A stretch of 64,000 bases of DNA from Fremontodendron californicum (Eukaryota; Streptophyta; Magnoliopsida; Malvales; Malvaceae): the NCBI GenBank assembly GCA_030761205.1, contig JAULJL010000028.1, positions 9,840,001-9,904,000 of the forward strand, written 5' to 3'. Each line of letters begins with the position of its first letter. Position 1 is the first letter of the stretch. Below, in pieces: positions 43,971-57,424 of the stretch. Below the pieces are notes generated by a model. The model had not been told where the DNA came from, searched no databases, and was given only the letters and a program-made list of their open reading frames with translations. The position numbers and the translations under genes were made by a program.

Positions 43971-46900
43971 ATGGGTTGCATTTGTTGTAAGCCTTCTGCT
44001 ATTGAAGATAGTAAGGATAGTCCTAGAGAGAGGCCTTCGAGTAAAGCCTCATCAGATGTGAGGGTATCAAGGGCTACTTCTTCCAGGAGGGAGGAAGCGT
44101 ATAGAGCAAAGGATCGGTATGATAACAACGAAGGGAGGACAATGTTAATTGATAAACAAGTGAATGGTTTGGTTCAGTTTCATGGTGAAAATTTGGATAG
44201 GAAGAGGGAGAAGATGGAGTATGTTGTTAGTCAACATCCAGGGATGGGTAATGTTCCGAAAGCTACAGAAGGAGAGCAGGTGGCTGCAGGGTGGCCTGCT
44301 TGGTTAGCTGCAGTGGCAGGAGAAGCAGTTAGGGGATGGTTACCGCGGCGTGCAGACTCATTTGAGAAGATGGATAAAGTAATTATGCTCTTACTTAATT
44401 AGTTCTTTGGTTACAGTGTTGCTTGTATATGCTTGATCCTCATGTTGCCAATAGCATTGGTAATTTCTCTACTTGATTTATCAGTTAATTTTTAGTAGTT
44501 CCCTGTTAGTCTCGGGATTGATCGTCGAGATTCACCTTTGTGCTACCGTATTTGGAATCATAGTTCTTTGTAATCAATTTGGACATCTGTTAATAGTTGT
44601 AAAATAAGTTGTCATGATTCATAATTCCTAAGCCACTAGCTAGCCAATAGTTTTAGTAGTTTGCATTATAAAGATATCTTCATTCTCAGGTATGACAATG
44701 CTATTCCGGGAGGTCTATCATTTGATCTCTGTTCTTGAACACAAAAGTTTCTCCACTTTGTCAAGTATTTATGCAGTGGTTTGATTGTAAAGTGTATCCA
44801 TCTGGACTTTTCTTCTTATTTTTCTACCCTAAATTATGAGAAATTCTAGATACTATTCTATTGTGGGACATAATATTTAGTTTCATATAATCAATCAAAA
44901 TTTAGATACGGGTTATTGTAAATCATTTAATAGAATAACAAACTTTTTACACTTTAACAAAGTACTGACTGTGATATAAATAAACAACCAATCAAATGAC
45001 CCCAAACCAGGCTCACCTTGCCCTAAATCTATCTCAATAAAATCAAAACTGTACCGATTTACAGTTAAAAACAAAAATTCTCTCTAAATCCAATGATATA
45101 CCTTTATTCAACCGTAAGGCATCTAAACAAAATTTTTTCTCCTCCAATCTCCTGCCCTGTTTGTTTGGTCCTTTAATCACCACACTTTTACCGACTTCTA
45201 GATGTCTATTGTGATTATGAAATTTAAGAAGGTAGATTTTGGGAATTCAGTATGTTTTGTTGATTCTATACTACAGGCATTTAGTGTGGTTTCTCTTATC
45301 TTATAACCTAACACTATGCTTTAAATTGACATTTCTTGTGGCTAGTAATCACATCTGTTACCTGAACTTATATTTTCTATGCAGATTGGCCAGGGAACTT
45401 ATAGTAATGTTTATAGGGCTCGTGATTTAGATCAGAAAAAAGTTGTTGCTCTGAAGAAAGTAAGATTTGATAACCTTGAGCCAGAGAGTGTTCGATTTAT
45501 GGCAAGGGAAATACACGTTCTACGTAGACTTGATCATCCGAATGTTATAAAGCTGGAAGGCCTGGTTACCTCAAGGATGTCTTGCAGCTTGTACCTTGTT
45601 TTTGAGTACATGGAACATGACTTGTCTGGTCTTGCTTCACACTCTGGTCTGAAGTTTTCAGAATCACAGGTGCTTCAGATTCTTTTGCCTTTTTACTTTT
45701 TCATAGCTACAATTTATTATCTTTCCAAAGTTTACTTGTTAGTAAGTAGCAAGTGTGGTCCAGAATGATGTTTTCCATAAGAGGTCTTCCAAACATGGGA
45801 ATTACATGATTTTGCAATTTTTTAAAAATTACGATCTTAATAAGTAGTAAATATTCTGCAAAATCAGAAATTTATGCTTTGCATTGAAGGGCTATCCTGA
45901 CTTTCAATTTATTGGACTTTTGGGCAGATTAAGTGCTACACGCAGCAACTTTTGTGTGGTCTTGACCATTGTCACAGCCGTGGTGTCCTACATCGTGACA
46001 TAAAGGGTTCCAACCTTCTAATTGACAATGATGGCATCTTGAAGATTGCAGACTTTGGTCTGGCTAGTTTTTATGATCCCCATCAAAGTCAGCCCTTGAC
46101 AAGCCGCGTTGTAACTCTTTGGTATAGACCACCAGAGCTTTTACTCGGAGCCACTTACTATGGTACTGCTGTGGATTTATGGAGTACAGGTTGCATACTT
46201 GCTGAGTTATATGCTGGCAAGCCTATTATGCCTGGAAGAACTGAGGTGTGCTTTTGTTATTAAATGAATGGTTTACTACTAAGCATTTAGAGTTTTAAGC
46301 AGAAACTTTATTGTGTAATGTGAGATGCATATCAATTATTTTAGTGACACAATTGTGATATGTGGTTGTTAGAGCTTCAAAGTGTTTATCGGTCTAGCAT
46401 TTATTATACAAATGGTGCTAATTTTACCCAGGTACTGATTGAGGCTGAAACATCTGTCCCCCAATTGGGGTTTTTGATGAAGATTTAGGCTCAAAACAGC
46501 CAAAGCAAGCTGTTGCTATTTGAATAGGCAGGAGTGTTCAGTGACTCTGGACTCTATGATATCTTGAGAGCCAACTTAATTGAGCTGACTTATATGTTTG
46601 AAATATATTTTATGATGTTTTTAGGCAGTTCAGGCTCAATGATGAGATAGCTAAAAGCTATTTGTTGGAGTATGCAAGAATTTTTGGTAAAATATAACAC
46701 ATTAACATCTGAATGAAATCTTGAGAGGCATGGTGGAGTATGCGTGTGTGTGAGAGAGAGAGGGAGAAGCCCATTGCAGGAAGTGCAATTGATATGCATT
46801 ACTTAATCGTGGAAGAACTCTTTTCCATTCCCTTTTGGTACATTCTGACTGGTGACCACGAGTGTAGTGTTAGAACTCTTTTATTTGTTCTTAGATCTGT

Positions 46901-49900
46901 CACAAGCACCACTGGTTAAATGTTTTTGGAAATTTCTTGATCAGTTCAAAAGTTTATGTTGGTCCTTAAAAGTGCCAAACTACTGCATATCTAATCAGAG
47001 TGCGCTCCTACTGGGATTTTTAGGGAGTTGAGGGCTCTTGTAGGTGCAGTTTGTATTGCATGTGTCCCTATAATAATATGTTTATAAGCTGGTAAGCTGG
47101 TTTTGGAGATAGCTTGGTGTGGGATTGACCTTTATTTTTAGGCAGACCTTTACTTATACCTCTTAGCGCTTTAATTCCTTTTACTGTTTTTCATGATTTT
47201 GTTTTAATTCTTTTGAAGTTGCCTCTGATCTAAGTGCTCATGAGAATTTATTTCAATGGGAGATATAGTGTAGCTTATGATAGAATGCACTGAAGTGATT
47301 TTTTAAGCAGGTGCATTAGCTAATACACTTTGTGTTATATGGGCTTCTCTCTTCCTGTAATACTACCAACTTTTATGCATATACTGTTAATGTCCTCCTG
47401 GTGACATGTGACATGTCCTCCTGGCTGAATGACCATCAGACCATTAAAATACTGTTAATGTGAACTTTGAAAGCAAGAGCCAGTTTATGGATGTTGGATC
47501 TCAAGTTTAGCATTATCTCGTTTTTGATTTGGAATTTGTTTGTGGCTATCTGAGATAGCTATTAAGTTATCTTGAATTATGCTTTGTCTCCTTCGTCTTA
47601 TTTGTGGCAATCTGACATGCTTTTGTTACACAGTCAAATTCAAATGGTTTGGCTGCAAAATTAAATGATTGAGGTCTGTGTGTTTCTGCTTTGTAGGTGG
47701 AGCAGTTGCATAAAATTTTCAAACTTTGTGGCTCACCTTCTGAAGACTATTGGAGAAAATCGAAGCTGCCTCATGCAACAATTTTTAAGCCCCAACAGCC
47801 TTATAGACGCTGCGTTGCAGAAACATTTGAGGAATTCCCTGCACCAGCTTTAGCACTCATGGAGACCTTACTTTCCATTGACCCTGCTGATCGTGGATCT
47901 GCAGCTTCTGCTCTCAAGAGTGAGGTATAATGTTTTTGAGAAATTATGTTCTATTCGAATTTTAGACAATTATAATCCATGCATGTTTGCAAGCATGTAT
48001 ATTCTTCCTCTCTGTCAGGGGGATGGTGCCACAGGGTGAATGTTGGTGATGAAGGTTGTTTTTTTTTTTTTTTTGTTGTTGCAAAATGACTTGGTTATTT
48101 TAGCAAGATGACATGAAATCAATGCTTATATTTAGCTCTTTTGCCTTTTCAATTCTTATATTCTTTTATAGGAATTTTGTCATTGATGCTAAAAGTATTT
48201 TAGGGAACATGATTTTCGTTGAGGGGGGACACATTATAGTATCTATAGACTAGTTGCACATATTATTTGTTTGACAACTGGATAGAACTTTGTTCTACTA
48301 TATTTTATTCATTCAGGATAAATTCCAATGGTATTTATAGGCATGATTGCTGTGTGTCTAGCAGTCTGTTATCATGGTTAATGGTCATGTACTAACATGA
48401 GCCTTCGAGTCTGGCTTAAAGAGTTTGTGCCAGAGTTTAAATATGAAACTTGAATGCCAAAACTCTTGGCTTTTTTACCACCTGGGTTGTGTTCAATCCC
48501 CTGGTATCTTGGATGCAAGAACATCAATGCCTTATTACCATCTCACCTAAGCCACTATGACTTCGGTGAGTTTAATCTGGATTGAATTCTCTAGAATAGT
48601 ACTGACAATTGTGTATGCAATTTTTCTAAATTGTAGAATGTACTTCTTTTATTCCTAAATCATATTGTTGTACTTTTCTGTTGTAATTATTATCAATATT
48701 ATCTAGTGTCCTTGACTTATTTTGATTTGTGTTTTTCAGTTCTTTACAACGAAACCTCTTCCCTGTGATCCTTCAAGCTTGCCAAAGTATCCTCCAAGCA
48801 AAGAGTTTGATGCAAAAATAAGGGATGAGGAAGCTCGAAGGTGCATATTGTATATTTAATCTTCTTTAGTTTGTTTTTGTGGGGGGTACTTGGCCTATGT
48901 TGCTCCGACTTTTCATTTTTCTTGAAGTACCCGTGTCTGACACATATTCGGACATGGGTATGGGAATATGACCCTCCAAGGAACCTCCAAATACATGGAA
49001 AAACTTTTTTAAAAAATTGAACATACCCGTGTCGGACACGTACCCGTAACACTCACACCCGAGTCCGAGTAACATAGACTTGTGCTATATGGAAAATCTC
49101 ATGCTTCTTAAGTAATATCTTCTTTGGACTTTTTGGAGTTTGGATCCTTGTGAGGGATTTAATTCCAAAGAAAATTAAGTGCTTCAAAAGGATCATCCAA
49201 AAACTTGTAATTGCATGTCAGTCCAGCAATCAAATAATTTGATCTCTTTGGTCTTCAGCCTATGCTGGACTGTTGTAAACATGGTGTTTGCCTTTACTAG
49301 ATGAGCTATTATCATCTTCTTTTCGTGTTCGGCCACTGCTTCCATAATGGCCTGAAATCTTGAGCAGTGTTGTCAAGGGCGCAAGGCGCACTCTAGGCGC
49401 TAGAACCCTTGTATTGCCTTAGGCGCAAGGCGCAAAAAAAGCGCTCGCCTGAGTGAAGTAAGGCGCAATATTTATATGTGTGTCTATGTATGTATGTATA
49501 TATAATAAGCTTAAGATATATAATTATAATAATAAACTCTAAAGAGTGGTCTAGTTTATCTACAAAACATGCAATTTATTTTTTGCCCAATATGCATGAT
49601 TTCCTTATGGTCCCATATTTGTTGTTGAATACTCAAATATTGAGAAGTGGAGAGTTTGATATTATCTCCTTTCTTACTAGTAAAGGTACGTCTAATGAAA
49701 AAAGTTAAAATTAAAGAGAACTTTAATCAGACAAGCTTTTTTTACGCCTATCGCTTTACAAAAAAGCGCGCCTAGGCGCACCAGGCGTGCGCCTGATCAA
49801 ATGAGCCTCGCCCGGAAAGGTCTGAGGCGCTTTTGTTATCTAACGCTAAGGCGCAAGGCGTAGGCGCGCCTAGGCGCACGCCTTGACAACACTGATCTTG

Positions 49901-51895
49901 AGTGGTTGGTATAGGTGCTAATAAACTACTTTTGTTGTATTGGCAGACAAGGAGCAGCGGGAACCAAAGGCCCGAGACCTGATCTTGACAGGAGAGCAAC
50001 AAGAGAGTCTCGAGCCATCCCAGCACCTGATGCTAACGCTGAACTAGTATTGTCAATGCAGGTAATTTATGATTTGGTTAATAATTGCCCATTTCCTTTC
50101 TTTTTGCTCTACATGTTTGGTGATGGGCATCCTTAACTAGTGAATGCATCATGATATCAGTTTGTTCATCAATGTCACGACTTGCAATATCTTTAAACTT
50201 AATGACAAACAAAAACAGCAAATTAAGCCTTTTCCGCTACATAGAATTGGTTTTTAAGCTTAATGACATGGTATTGTAATTTGTTTTGATGTGCTTAGTC
50301 CCATTCTAGACATGTTTTTAAATTATTCCTCTCTTTTTAAACATAGTTGAGATATATATTCTTTCCCCTTTTCTTCTTTGATCAAGCGCGGGCTATTATA
50401 AACTTATAATAAATAAATTGAACCTTGAATCAGCACACAGATGCACACACACAAAAATTGAACCCTGGAAGGAATGGAAGATGAAAATAACATAGGAAGC
50501 AGAATGCCAGAATCTAACTTCTGATTCTAAAAAAAGCTTGAGTAAAATCAAAGTGGGAGGGGAGGGAAGAATTGATAACTGACCAGGTGTAGGGACCTCA
50601 GTGATTGAAGTCAAAGGCGAATGCCTTTTTCTCGTCACAATTTGACGGACAGTGCTCATGCTGCAGTAATGATCAATCCGCTGTTGCTTTACCGTATAAC
50701 ACAATTACTATTGCTTGTCATTCTTTTTATCAGTTTTTCCTCTTTTAGAACAGTTACATTAATTCGACATTACTAACGTTACTTTGACATTCCAGAAAAG
50801 GCAAGGTCAATCCAATTCTAAAAGCCGGAGTGAGAAGTTTAATCCTCATCCTGAAGAAGTTGCCTCGGGCTTTCCTATAGATCCACCTAGACCTTCACAA
50901 GCAGTAGAATCAAATGCAGATGCACAGGGGAATCATCACAAAAGAGCCTCCCATTCAGGGCCACTGGCTCACCGGGCTGCATGGGCAAAGTCTGGGAAAA
51001 ACCCGGATGATGCTCCTAAATTTTCTACTAGGGCTGACTTGTCAATGATGTCAAGTTTAGTGGTAGCAAGGAGAAGTAATCTTATATCTGAAGATCGCAG
51101 AGAAAAATCTGGTTCTTCGCGATCAGAAGCTCCAAAAATGATTGCAAGATTTCCGGTGTCGTTTAAGGAGGCCTCAGAATCCTTCATCCAACAGGATTCG
51201 AAACATAATGTGCAGCAGAAAGAAGATGGAAGAAGTGACAACAAAGATCCAGTTCTGGTAAGTAGTGAACCTGTTTTTTCTGCCCTTGATGATTGGTTGT
51301 TCTGGTCAAGTTTGTGCAAAAGAAGAGCCTCATTGTAGTAAATTGGGGGTATTTGTTATAATTCGTTGATTCTTCTATTTTGTTTTCTTTTCTGGTTTTT
51401 CCAGTTCAACATGCTTTTAGGTTTTTGGTTGGTTGCTTTTAACTTTTATCCTATGTTGCTCCGACTCTTCTTTTTCCCTAAAGTTTTCGTGTCCGACATC
51501 CTATATTCGACACATATTCAGACATGGGTATACGGGTATGATCCTCCAAATATTTAGAAAAACTTAAAAAAAAAAAATTGAGCATACCCGTGTCGGACAC
51601 ATACCCGTATCTGACACTCATCGTTGACTCCGAGTAACATAGTTTTTATCCATTTCAATTATCTGATACATGCTTCTCAATGATGTTTGTTTTCCAGCTT
51701 GGTTATGGGTCAAAGGGTCACAAAATTCACTATTCTGGTCCGTTATCCGGCAACACGGATCAGATGCTCAAGGATCATGATCGCCAAATCCAAGAAGCTG
51801 TCCGGCAAGCACGCCTTGACAAGGCGAAGATGAGAAAAGTTCAGTTAGAAGGGAACCAAATATCAACCAATTCATTATTTGTTTCTGGTCGTTGA
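43971..51895 (+). CDS. CDK-like Ser/Thr protein kinase, complete (At1g54610/IBS1 type)
   Basis: Eight exons with GT-AG introns: 43971-44378, 45385-45669, 45928-46245, 47697-47924, 48740-48840, 49947-50061, 50796-51257 and 51698-51895. Frames join cleanly to about 704 residues. The start MGCICCKPSA has Gly 2 and Cys 3/5/6, expected for N-myristoylation and palmitoylation and so membrane attachment; an ATG one codon earlier would hide Gly 2, so I chose the second. The kinase domain begins at residue 137 (glycine loop IGQGTYSNVY), with Lys 160 in VVALKK, HRD at 253-255, DFG at 273-275 and PPELLLG later. It is CDC2-like but has no PSTAIRE (here PESVRFMAREI). A long basic and serine-rich C-terminal tail follows, ending SLFVSGR. 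Substrate unknown. MITEs and a hAT element lie only in introns. Confidence 0.95.
48895..49077 (+). repeat. MITE copy 8 in kinase intron 5
   Basis: 183 bp, the best-preserved copy: CTATGTTGCTCCGACTTTTC at the left, CGAGTCCGAGTAACATAG at the right. Inner words GTGTCTGACACATATTCGG and CGTGTCGGACACGTACCCG. Confidence 0.85.
49365..49894. mobile_element. hAT element in kinase intron 5
   Basis: CAGTGTTGTCAAGG(G/C) at the left and its inverse ending CCTTGACAACACTG at the right bound a 530 bp element. It is flanked by the 8 bp direct repeat ATCTTGAG (49357-49364 and 49895-49902). Subterminal GGCGCAAGGCGCA / TGCGCCTAGGCGCG words form many small inverted repeats. No transposase. Confidence 0.9.
51451..51642 (+). 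repeat. MITE copy 9 in kinase intron 7
   Basis: 192 bp, CTATGTTGCTCCGACTCTTC at the left and GACTCCGAGTAACATAG at the right, same orientation as copy 8 in intron 5. Confidence 0.85.
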
Positions 51896-53282
51896 GCTAA
51901 ATTTTGTAAACAGAAAATGAAGATTGAGCATCGTCAAGACTCAAGATGATCACTGCAAATAATTTGGCTGCTGATTCTCCTGCGAAATATGATCCAACTT
52001 GTTGGGTGGATATTTTCTTTTTTTGTATAGTTTGGTATTTTTAGGAAATGGCTAATGGCTAGTGGGCATATTTAGCTAAGCTTATAGCTTATTGTGAAAG
52101 CTTTCTCTGTGATTAATCATGTGTATTTCTTTCCAGTTTCCACTCGGCAACTGTAATTTGCTAAGATACGGGCCATTCTTGTAGAGCTTATTACTAGACA
52201 TAAGTTAAAAGGCAGAGATCTTAGATTATTTAATGTGATGAAAGAAGCACAATCTAGCAGGTTTATCACTGCCTCTTGTCAAGTAAATTGCAGTAGCATT
52301 AATGTTAAATGAAGAAGAAATATAGCTTCGAGAATGGACCAATCTTTGTACCCGTTGCAAACTCTTGTCCGAACTAGAGTATAATCGAGTCGAGCTCAAG
52401 ATATGTAAGAAGTTCAAGCTCTATTCGAAATTCGAGGTTCGGTTTGAATTCGATCGAGTTTTATTTTTAAAGTTCGAACTCAATTCGAGATAAAAAATTG
52501 AATTGTTCGAATTAGCTCGATTAGGTTTGATTAGGCTCGTTTATTTAATAAAAAATGAGCTCGATTTTTATATTTGACTTCAAATTTGATTATTTGTGTT
52601 CGAGCTTGAAATCGAATTGAGATTTTTCAATATTAATTAAAATAAAAAAAAACTTGATTAGGTTCGCGAGCTATTCGAATCAAGTATTAGGATATTCGAA
52701 TTCGGTTTGCTCAATAGCTCGAGCTGCTCGAGCTCGATTCAATAATGACTGAGCCTAATTCGAATTTTTTTCGAGCACAAGTGTCTCGTTTACACTTTTA
52801 ATCTGCAGCCATATATATTGGGCATAACAATATTCCAGCTCCATTGTCTTACTAATGTATTTATACATGTATATTTCATATGGTAGTCAAACTTGAATAC
52901 AATTCCTGCTTCCCCTTTACTGAAAATTATTTCGTCCAAAATTCTATGTTTTTTTGTTTTTTTTTGTGTGTTCTAAAACCAGCTAGCTTTTAACTATTGG
53001 TGTGTTGCCAAAAAAAAAAAAAACCTGTAAAGTCATAGCAAAATTGAAAGTAGATATGTTAATTTTAGACACAATATGAAAATACGACATGTTTAATAAA
53101 TATGAAAAGTGTATAAATACAAATATTTAATACACGTATTGTATTCGTGTTTAGGGTTTAACACATTTAATAATTTGTATTATTTTTATGTTTATACAGC
53201 TGGCACAAATAAAAAAAACGAGACACGACATGCATACATGAATTCTCAAAGTCTAATTGAAAGTGGATTGTTCATGCAGTTA
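51896..53282. other. Kinase 3' UTR and downstream repeats
   Basis: 3' UTR to roughly 52250. Then a GTCGAGCTCAAG / GAGCTCGATTCAA repeat (about 52366-52790) made of many short inverted TTCGAGC words, probably an old DNA element. A CGTGT-family repeat follows at about 53065-53250. No gene. Confidence 0.45.
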
Positions 53283-53290
53283 AATTCTAA

Positions 53291-53727
53291 GTAACGATGG
53301 CAATGGATAGTGCGGATTCAGATATTTGTAATTATCCAATTCTTTTTTTGCGGATTCGGATATTGTGGATTCGGATACTATAATTACTACCGTAGCGGAT
53401 TTGGAGTGGATGCGGATATGAAACCTCGGATATCCATTATCCGGATCCGCTTACTTTTTCGGATTCGGATTCGGATTCGGATATCTGAATCTATTATCCT
53501 TTTATTTGAATTTAAAATTAATTTTTGTTTGATTTTATATTTTTATTTAATTTTTTACTTACTGAATTCGGATATTTAGTGGATTCGGATATCTGACGGA
53601 TAATGTTATTTAATTCAGATAGTAATATTCGGATTTAATGCGGATAATAAACATATTCGGATTTTAAAGCAGTTTTACGAATTCTGATTCGAATAGTAAA
53701 AAATACAGATATTCAACCCTGATCCCT
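53291..53727. mobile_element. hAT-like element with GGATTCGGATAT repeats
   Basis: Flanked by AATTCTAA on both sides (53283-53290 and 53728-53735). The left end GTAACGATGGCAATGG and right end CAACCCTGATCCCT are degenerate forms of the TAGGGATGGCAA hAT terminus seen at 25584. The interior is full of CGGATTCGGATAT words. No coding frame. Confidence 0.6.
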
Positions 53728-53735
53728 AATTCTAA

Positions 53736-54189
53736 ACTGTGGTTTGTGGCTTAGGCATATTGTTAGTGAGCTGCTTTCTCAGGAATGAAGATTTTGTTTT
53801 GGCCTCCTCCACCTCCTGATATTGGCCATCCATTCCTTTGAACTCCCCCATTGAATGCTTTCCCCAGCAACCATGTTTTTTTTTAATTGACTTTGTTTTG
53901 TGACAACATGTCTAGGGTTAAAATGCTAAAATGATAGTTCAAGATTTATGTTGCTTCAGCTTCAAGGACCATTGATAGATCTAGTAACTTTGAACACTAT
54001 ACGATTATATGACACAAACATAACACGAAAAAAATAAATAAAATACGATACGAATACACGAACGTGTCAAAATCTATATAACACGAATTATTAATCTATC
54101 AAAATTTATATAATATCTTAAACACGATTATGACATAAAAATATATGAACATGACACGAATATACAGATTGCTAGGTTTAATCGTTGAA
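53736..54189. other. Spacer with a CGTGT-family repeat
   Basis: At about 53985-54175 words such as ACACGAACGTGTCAAA and ACATGACACGAATATAC match the repeat beside MT3. No gene. Confidence 0.4.
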
Positions 54190-54198
54190 TCTACTTTC

Positions 54199-54570
54199 GA
54201 CAAATTTATCCGAATATTGCTAAAAAAAAAAAAAAATTCAAACTACCTATATTTTGAAATTATTTACCAAAATACGCTGATTTTTAACGGATTAAAAAAA
54301 ATACTAAGGGAAGTGGCCATATCATATGGTGACTTTCTTTGGTATATTTAAAAAAAAAATGAAAATCAAAGAAGGGAAATCGCCATATCATATGGCGACT
54401 TCCCTTCATCTTTTAAAAAAAAAAATTGAAAAAATAAGGTCAGAAGTCGCCATATCATATGGCGACTTCTGACCTTGTTTTTTCAATTTTTTTTTACAAT
54501 TGTAGTTCGGAAGTCGCCATATGATATAACGACTTTCTAACTAATTTTTTTAAATTTAAAAAATGTTATT
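54199..54570 (+). repeat. Left terminal inverted repeat of element B
   Basis: Hairpin modules at about 54303-54345, 54370-54407, 54440-54476 and 54505-54541. Arms differ between modules (CTAAGGG, GAAGGG, GGTCAGAAG, GTTCGG) while the TCGCCATAT core is shared. Confidence 0.85.
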
Positions 54571-55059
54571 GTTTTAAAAGGTAAAAAAAAATTAAATTTT
54601 ATATTTAATTTTACAGAATTAAATTTTTAAATAATAAATTAAAATTTAATTTTATAAAATTAAAAAGTTAAAAAAATACTGTTTTCGAAAATATTTTTTT
54701 TTTAAAAAAAAATTTACACCGTTGAAAAATGATAAATTTTTGTTTTAATTGTATAACTAAATTTAAAAAAAAAAATTAAATTAAAAAAATAATTTTATAA
54801 AACTAAAAAAATTAAAAAAAAAATTATACCGTTTTCCAAACTATTTTTTTTTTATAAATTTAAAAATTAATAATAAAATTTAAGTAACAAAAATAAAATA
54901 ATAATTTTAAATTTTAAATATCGGTTAATTTTTACATTTAATGAAAGAAAAATACAAAAAGTACATGATTATTATACAAAAAGTACATTATTAAAAAAAT
55001 TATACAAAAAATACATGATTGTTATACAAAAAGTACGTTTATTTTAATTATTTACGGAG

Positions 55060-57251
55060 GAGCTCTCGTATCATGTGGTGTTGAGCAACAGTGTCAAGCT
55101 CTCCTATTGCGTGGTGGTAGCACCCGTCGTTCGACCTCGTCAGTGGCACGTATTCGTTGTCGACCTCATCCTCGACCTACCGCCACTGGTTCTGGTTGTA
55201 TGTCATCCGCATGCTCATGGAAATCACCTACATCAGTCGATGGAAGCGCACTACTAGAGGGACCCATATGTTCTGTATCAAAAAATGGAAACCCACTGCT
55301 CGAGGAGCTAGCACCTAGTCCACCCATAAAAGGGAACCTGGCTACTAGATGGACCCAGAAATGATGTAGCATCAAATGCTGACGCAGGGGTTCCAAACTG
55401 ATACATTGTAGTTAGATATGCTGAACTTGAACTTGGGGTGAGGAGCTGGTTATCTAATCTCGTCATTGACGGTGATCGTTGGTAACACTCATCAACATCA
55501 AATCCGGGGTGATTGACAGAATGACGATGACTGGATGCTACATCATGTTCTGGTTGACGTTCAGGATGACTAAATGACATCCTCGGTGTAGTGAACTTCG
55601 CCACATGTGATGAGGCCGATTGACGCGTCAGCCCATGTTGTCGGCTAGGTCTAGGAATTTCCATTTCGTGTGTAGGAGGGACTGGATTTGAAGTCTGTCC
55701 GGGAAATGGCATACTCCTAACATCCTCAAACTCCGACGGTGGACAAACAAAAGGCCGGCCTTAATTTTATACCATCTTATGTAATCAGCAGATGGGTTGA
55801 ACTTATTATGAACAATGGGTATACCTGTTGGAATTCGTTCAGAACGTAGATTCCACAACTGGATCCATTCTCGATATTTCGTAGGCCAAAATACTTCATG
55901 ACGCCCACGCATATCAATCTTGTGAACCTTATCAAGGTTCACTGGTGGTTACGGAATTGGTTGTTGCATCCCAAATTGTCGCAACACCCTGTCAGTAGCG
56001 TGGCACTCTACATATGCAAAGCATATCAATACTGTGTTTGCTATCCATTAATTACAATTATTAGTTGTATCCGATGGGAGGTATGCCATAATTTAATTTG
56101 AAGAATATGGCAATGCCCCACACAAATTGCGAATAATTATTACAAATTATTAGTTTCATATGGATTAAATACAAAAAGACTTGAATGTAACAATCGAAAC
56201 ATTTACCTTATGTTATCCTACTCGATCTAGTCGTGATCTTATACTTGGAAGGTTGATCAGAATATCGCTACAATCTTTAGGATGACTCCACTTGTTAAAA
56301 TGTATATAAAATCTTAATAGACTTAATAAAAATACAAGTTCGTACAAAATTAATAAAATAGTCTAGATTATTACCTGCTTGCAAGGGGGTATACAGGCGA
56401 AAAATTCCCGCGCGAAGTAATAAATGGCAGTCGATGCCAAGCCCATGACTGTAGAAGCAGTAAACATCCATCTATGTCATGGCTCTTTGGAACTGTAGCC
56501 CGACACAGTACTCTATTCAAAAATCCCAAACACGCAAAACCCCAACTATAATTTGCTGCATGCTCTAAATCACGAAGCAATAGAAGATACATTAAATGTA
56601 CCCGACTGCTCGATTTGTCGGGCATTAGTATTCCTCCAATCAAACGTAAAATATATGTTCTAGCAGCATATTTTACCTCTTCTTCACTTGCGTTTTTGGG
56701 GAGATTTTGCAATGACTGCAACCAAATTTTTGTCACCATTGAGACACTCTTCTGGAGGTACAGCGCTCAATAAATTTTGACACTCTTCATTCCAATTTAG
56801 AAGACTTGCGCCTGTAACTACCATGCCACCTACTGGTAGTCCAAGTTAGAGCGCAACATCTTCTAAAGTGATCGTGCATTCACCACACGGAAAATGAAAA
56901 GTGTGCGTCTCGGGTCTCCATCGTTCAACCAACGCACTAATTAAGTCCAGCAAAGCATACATTGTTGAATTTGACTTGCATAATAAAATTCGGCACTCTT
57001 TAAGTGGTCGATAATAAATGGATGCGGATCTTCAAAAAAATATTTCCTTTAACGTAAGACGCGAACAGTATCCTGTTGATAATTAATTAAATTAAATAAT
57101 TATAAAATCATAAAAAAATTAATAATGCAACCTCTTGAAATATAATGATAATTAATTTAATAATAAAATATTATAAAAAAATTTACTAACCTCTTGACAT
57201 ATAACTGCGGATATGTGATTATCTTGCAATCTCAATAATGATGAAGCCACT
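55060..57251 (-). pseudogene. PMD gene of element B, decayed
   Basis: Reverse-strand relative of the PMD gene in element A with the same four-exon layout. Exon 1 is about 57191-57251 (start ATG changed to GTG, then ASSLLRLQDNHI). Exon 2 starts at 57072 and breaks at once (TAA after DTVRVLR). The PMD core is still readable at 56371-56739 (SSSRVHLMYLLLLRDLEHAA, LLQSWAWHRLPF). Exon 3 is near 56218-56303. Exon 4 includes NLDKVHKIDMRGRHEVFWPT and the Ser/Pro-rich tail at 55166-55942. Many stops and frame changes occur. Sites broken here are often intact in element A and the reverse, so the two together outline the ancestral protein. Confidence 0.85.
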
Positions 57252-57351
57252 TTTAAATCAACACTAAGAGAAAATTTGAGAATTTTTTGTATGAAATAAG
57301 AGAAAGAGAAGAGAATTTGAGAGTTTGTATGAAAAAATGAATATAAAGGGA

Positions 57352-57359
57352 TATTTATA
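57352..57359 (-). promoter_or_regulatory. TATA box of the PMD gene in element B
   Basis: TATAAATA on the reverse strand, about 100 bp before exon 1, matching the position in element A. Confidence 0.6.
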
Positions 57360-57391
57360 GGTGAAATTTGGGATGGGTAGGTGGTAGGTGG

Positions 57392-57421
57392 GAAGGCAAC
57401 GATCACTTGACCGTTGCCTTC
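57392..57421. promoter_or_regulatory. Conserved palindrome upstream of the PMD gene in element B
   Basis: GAAGGCAACGAT / ACCGTTGCCTTC, one change from the perfect palindrome at 36466-36495. Confidence 0.6.
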
Positions 57422-57424
57422 ATT

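Noticed and set aside
48744..49075. Reverse-strand frames of 102 and 69 codons in kinase intron 5
   Set aside because: They run through the MITE copy and the kinase exon 5 antisense; similar peptides arise from other MITE copies (for example 1526-1739).
50969..51319. Reverse-strand frame of 116 codons over kinase exon 7
   Set aside because: Antisense of a confirmed kinase exon; no independent support.
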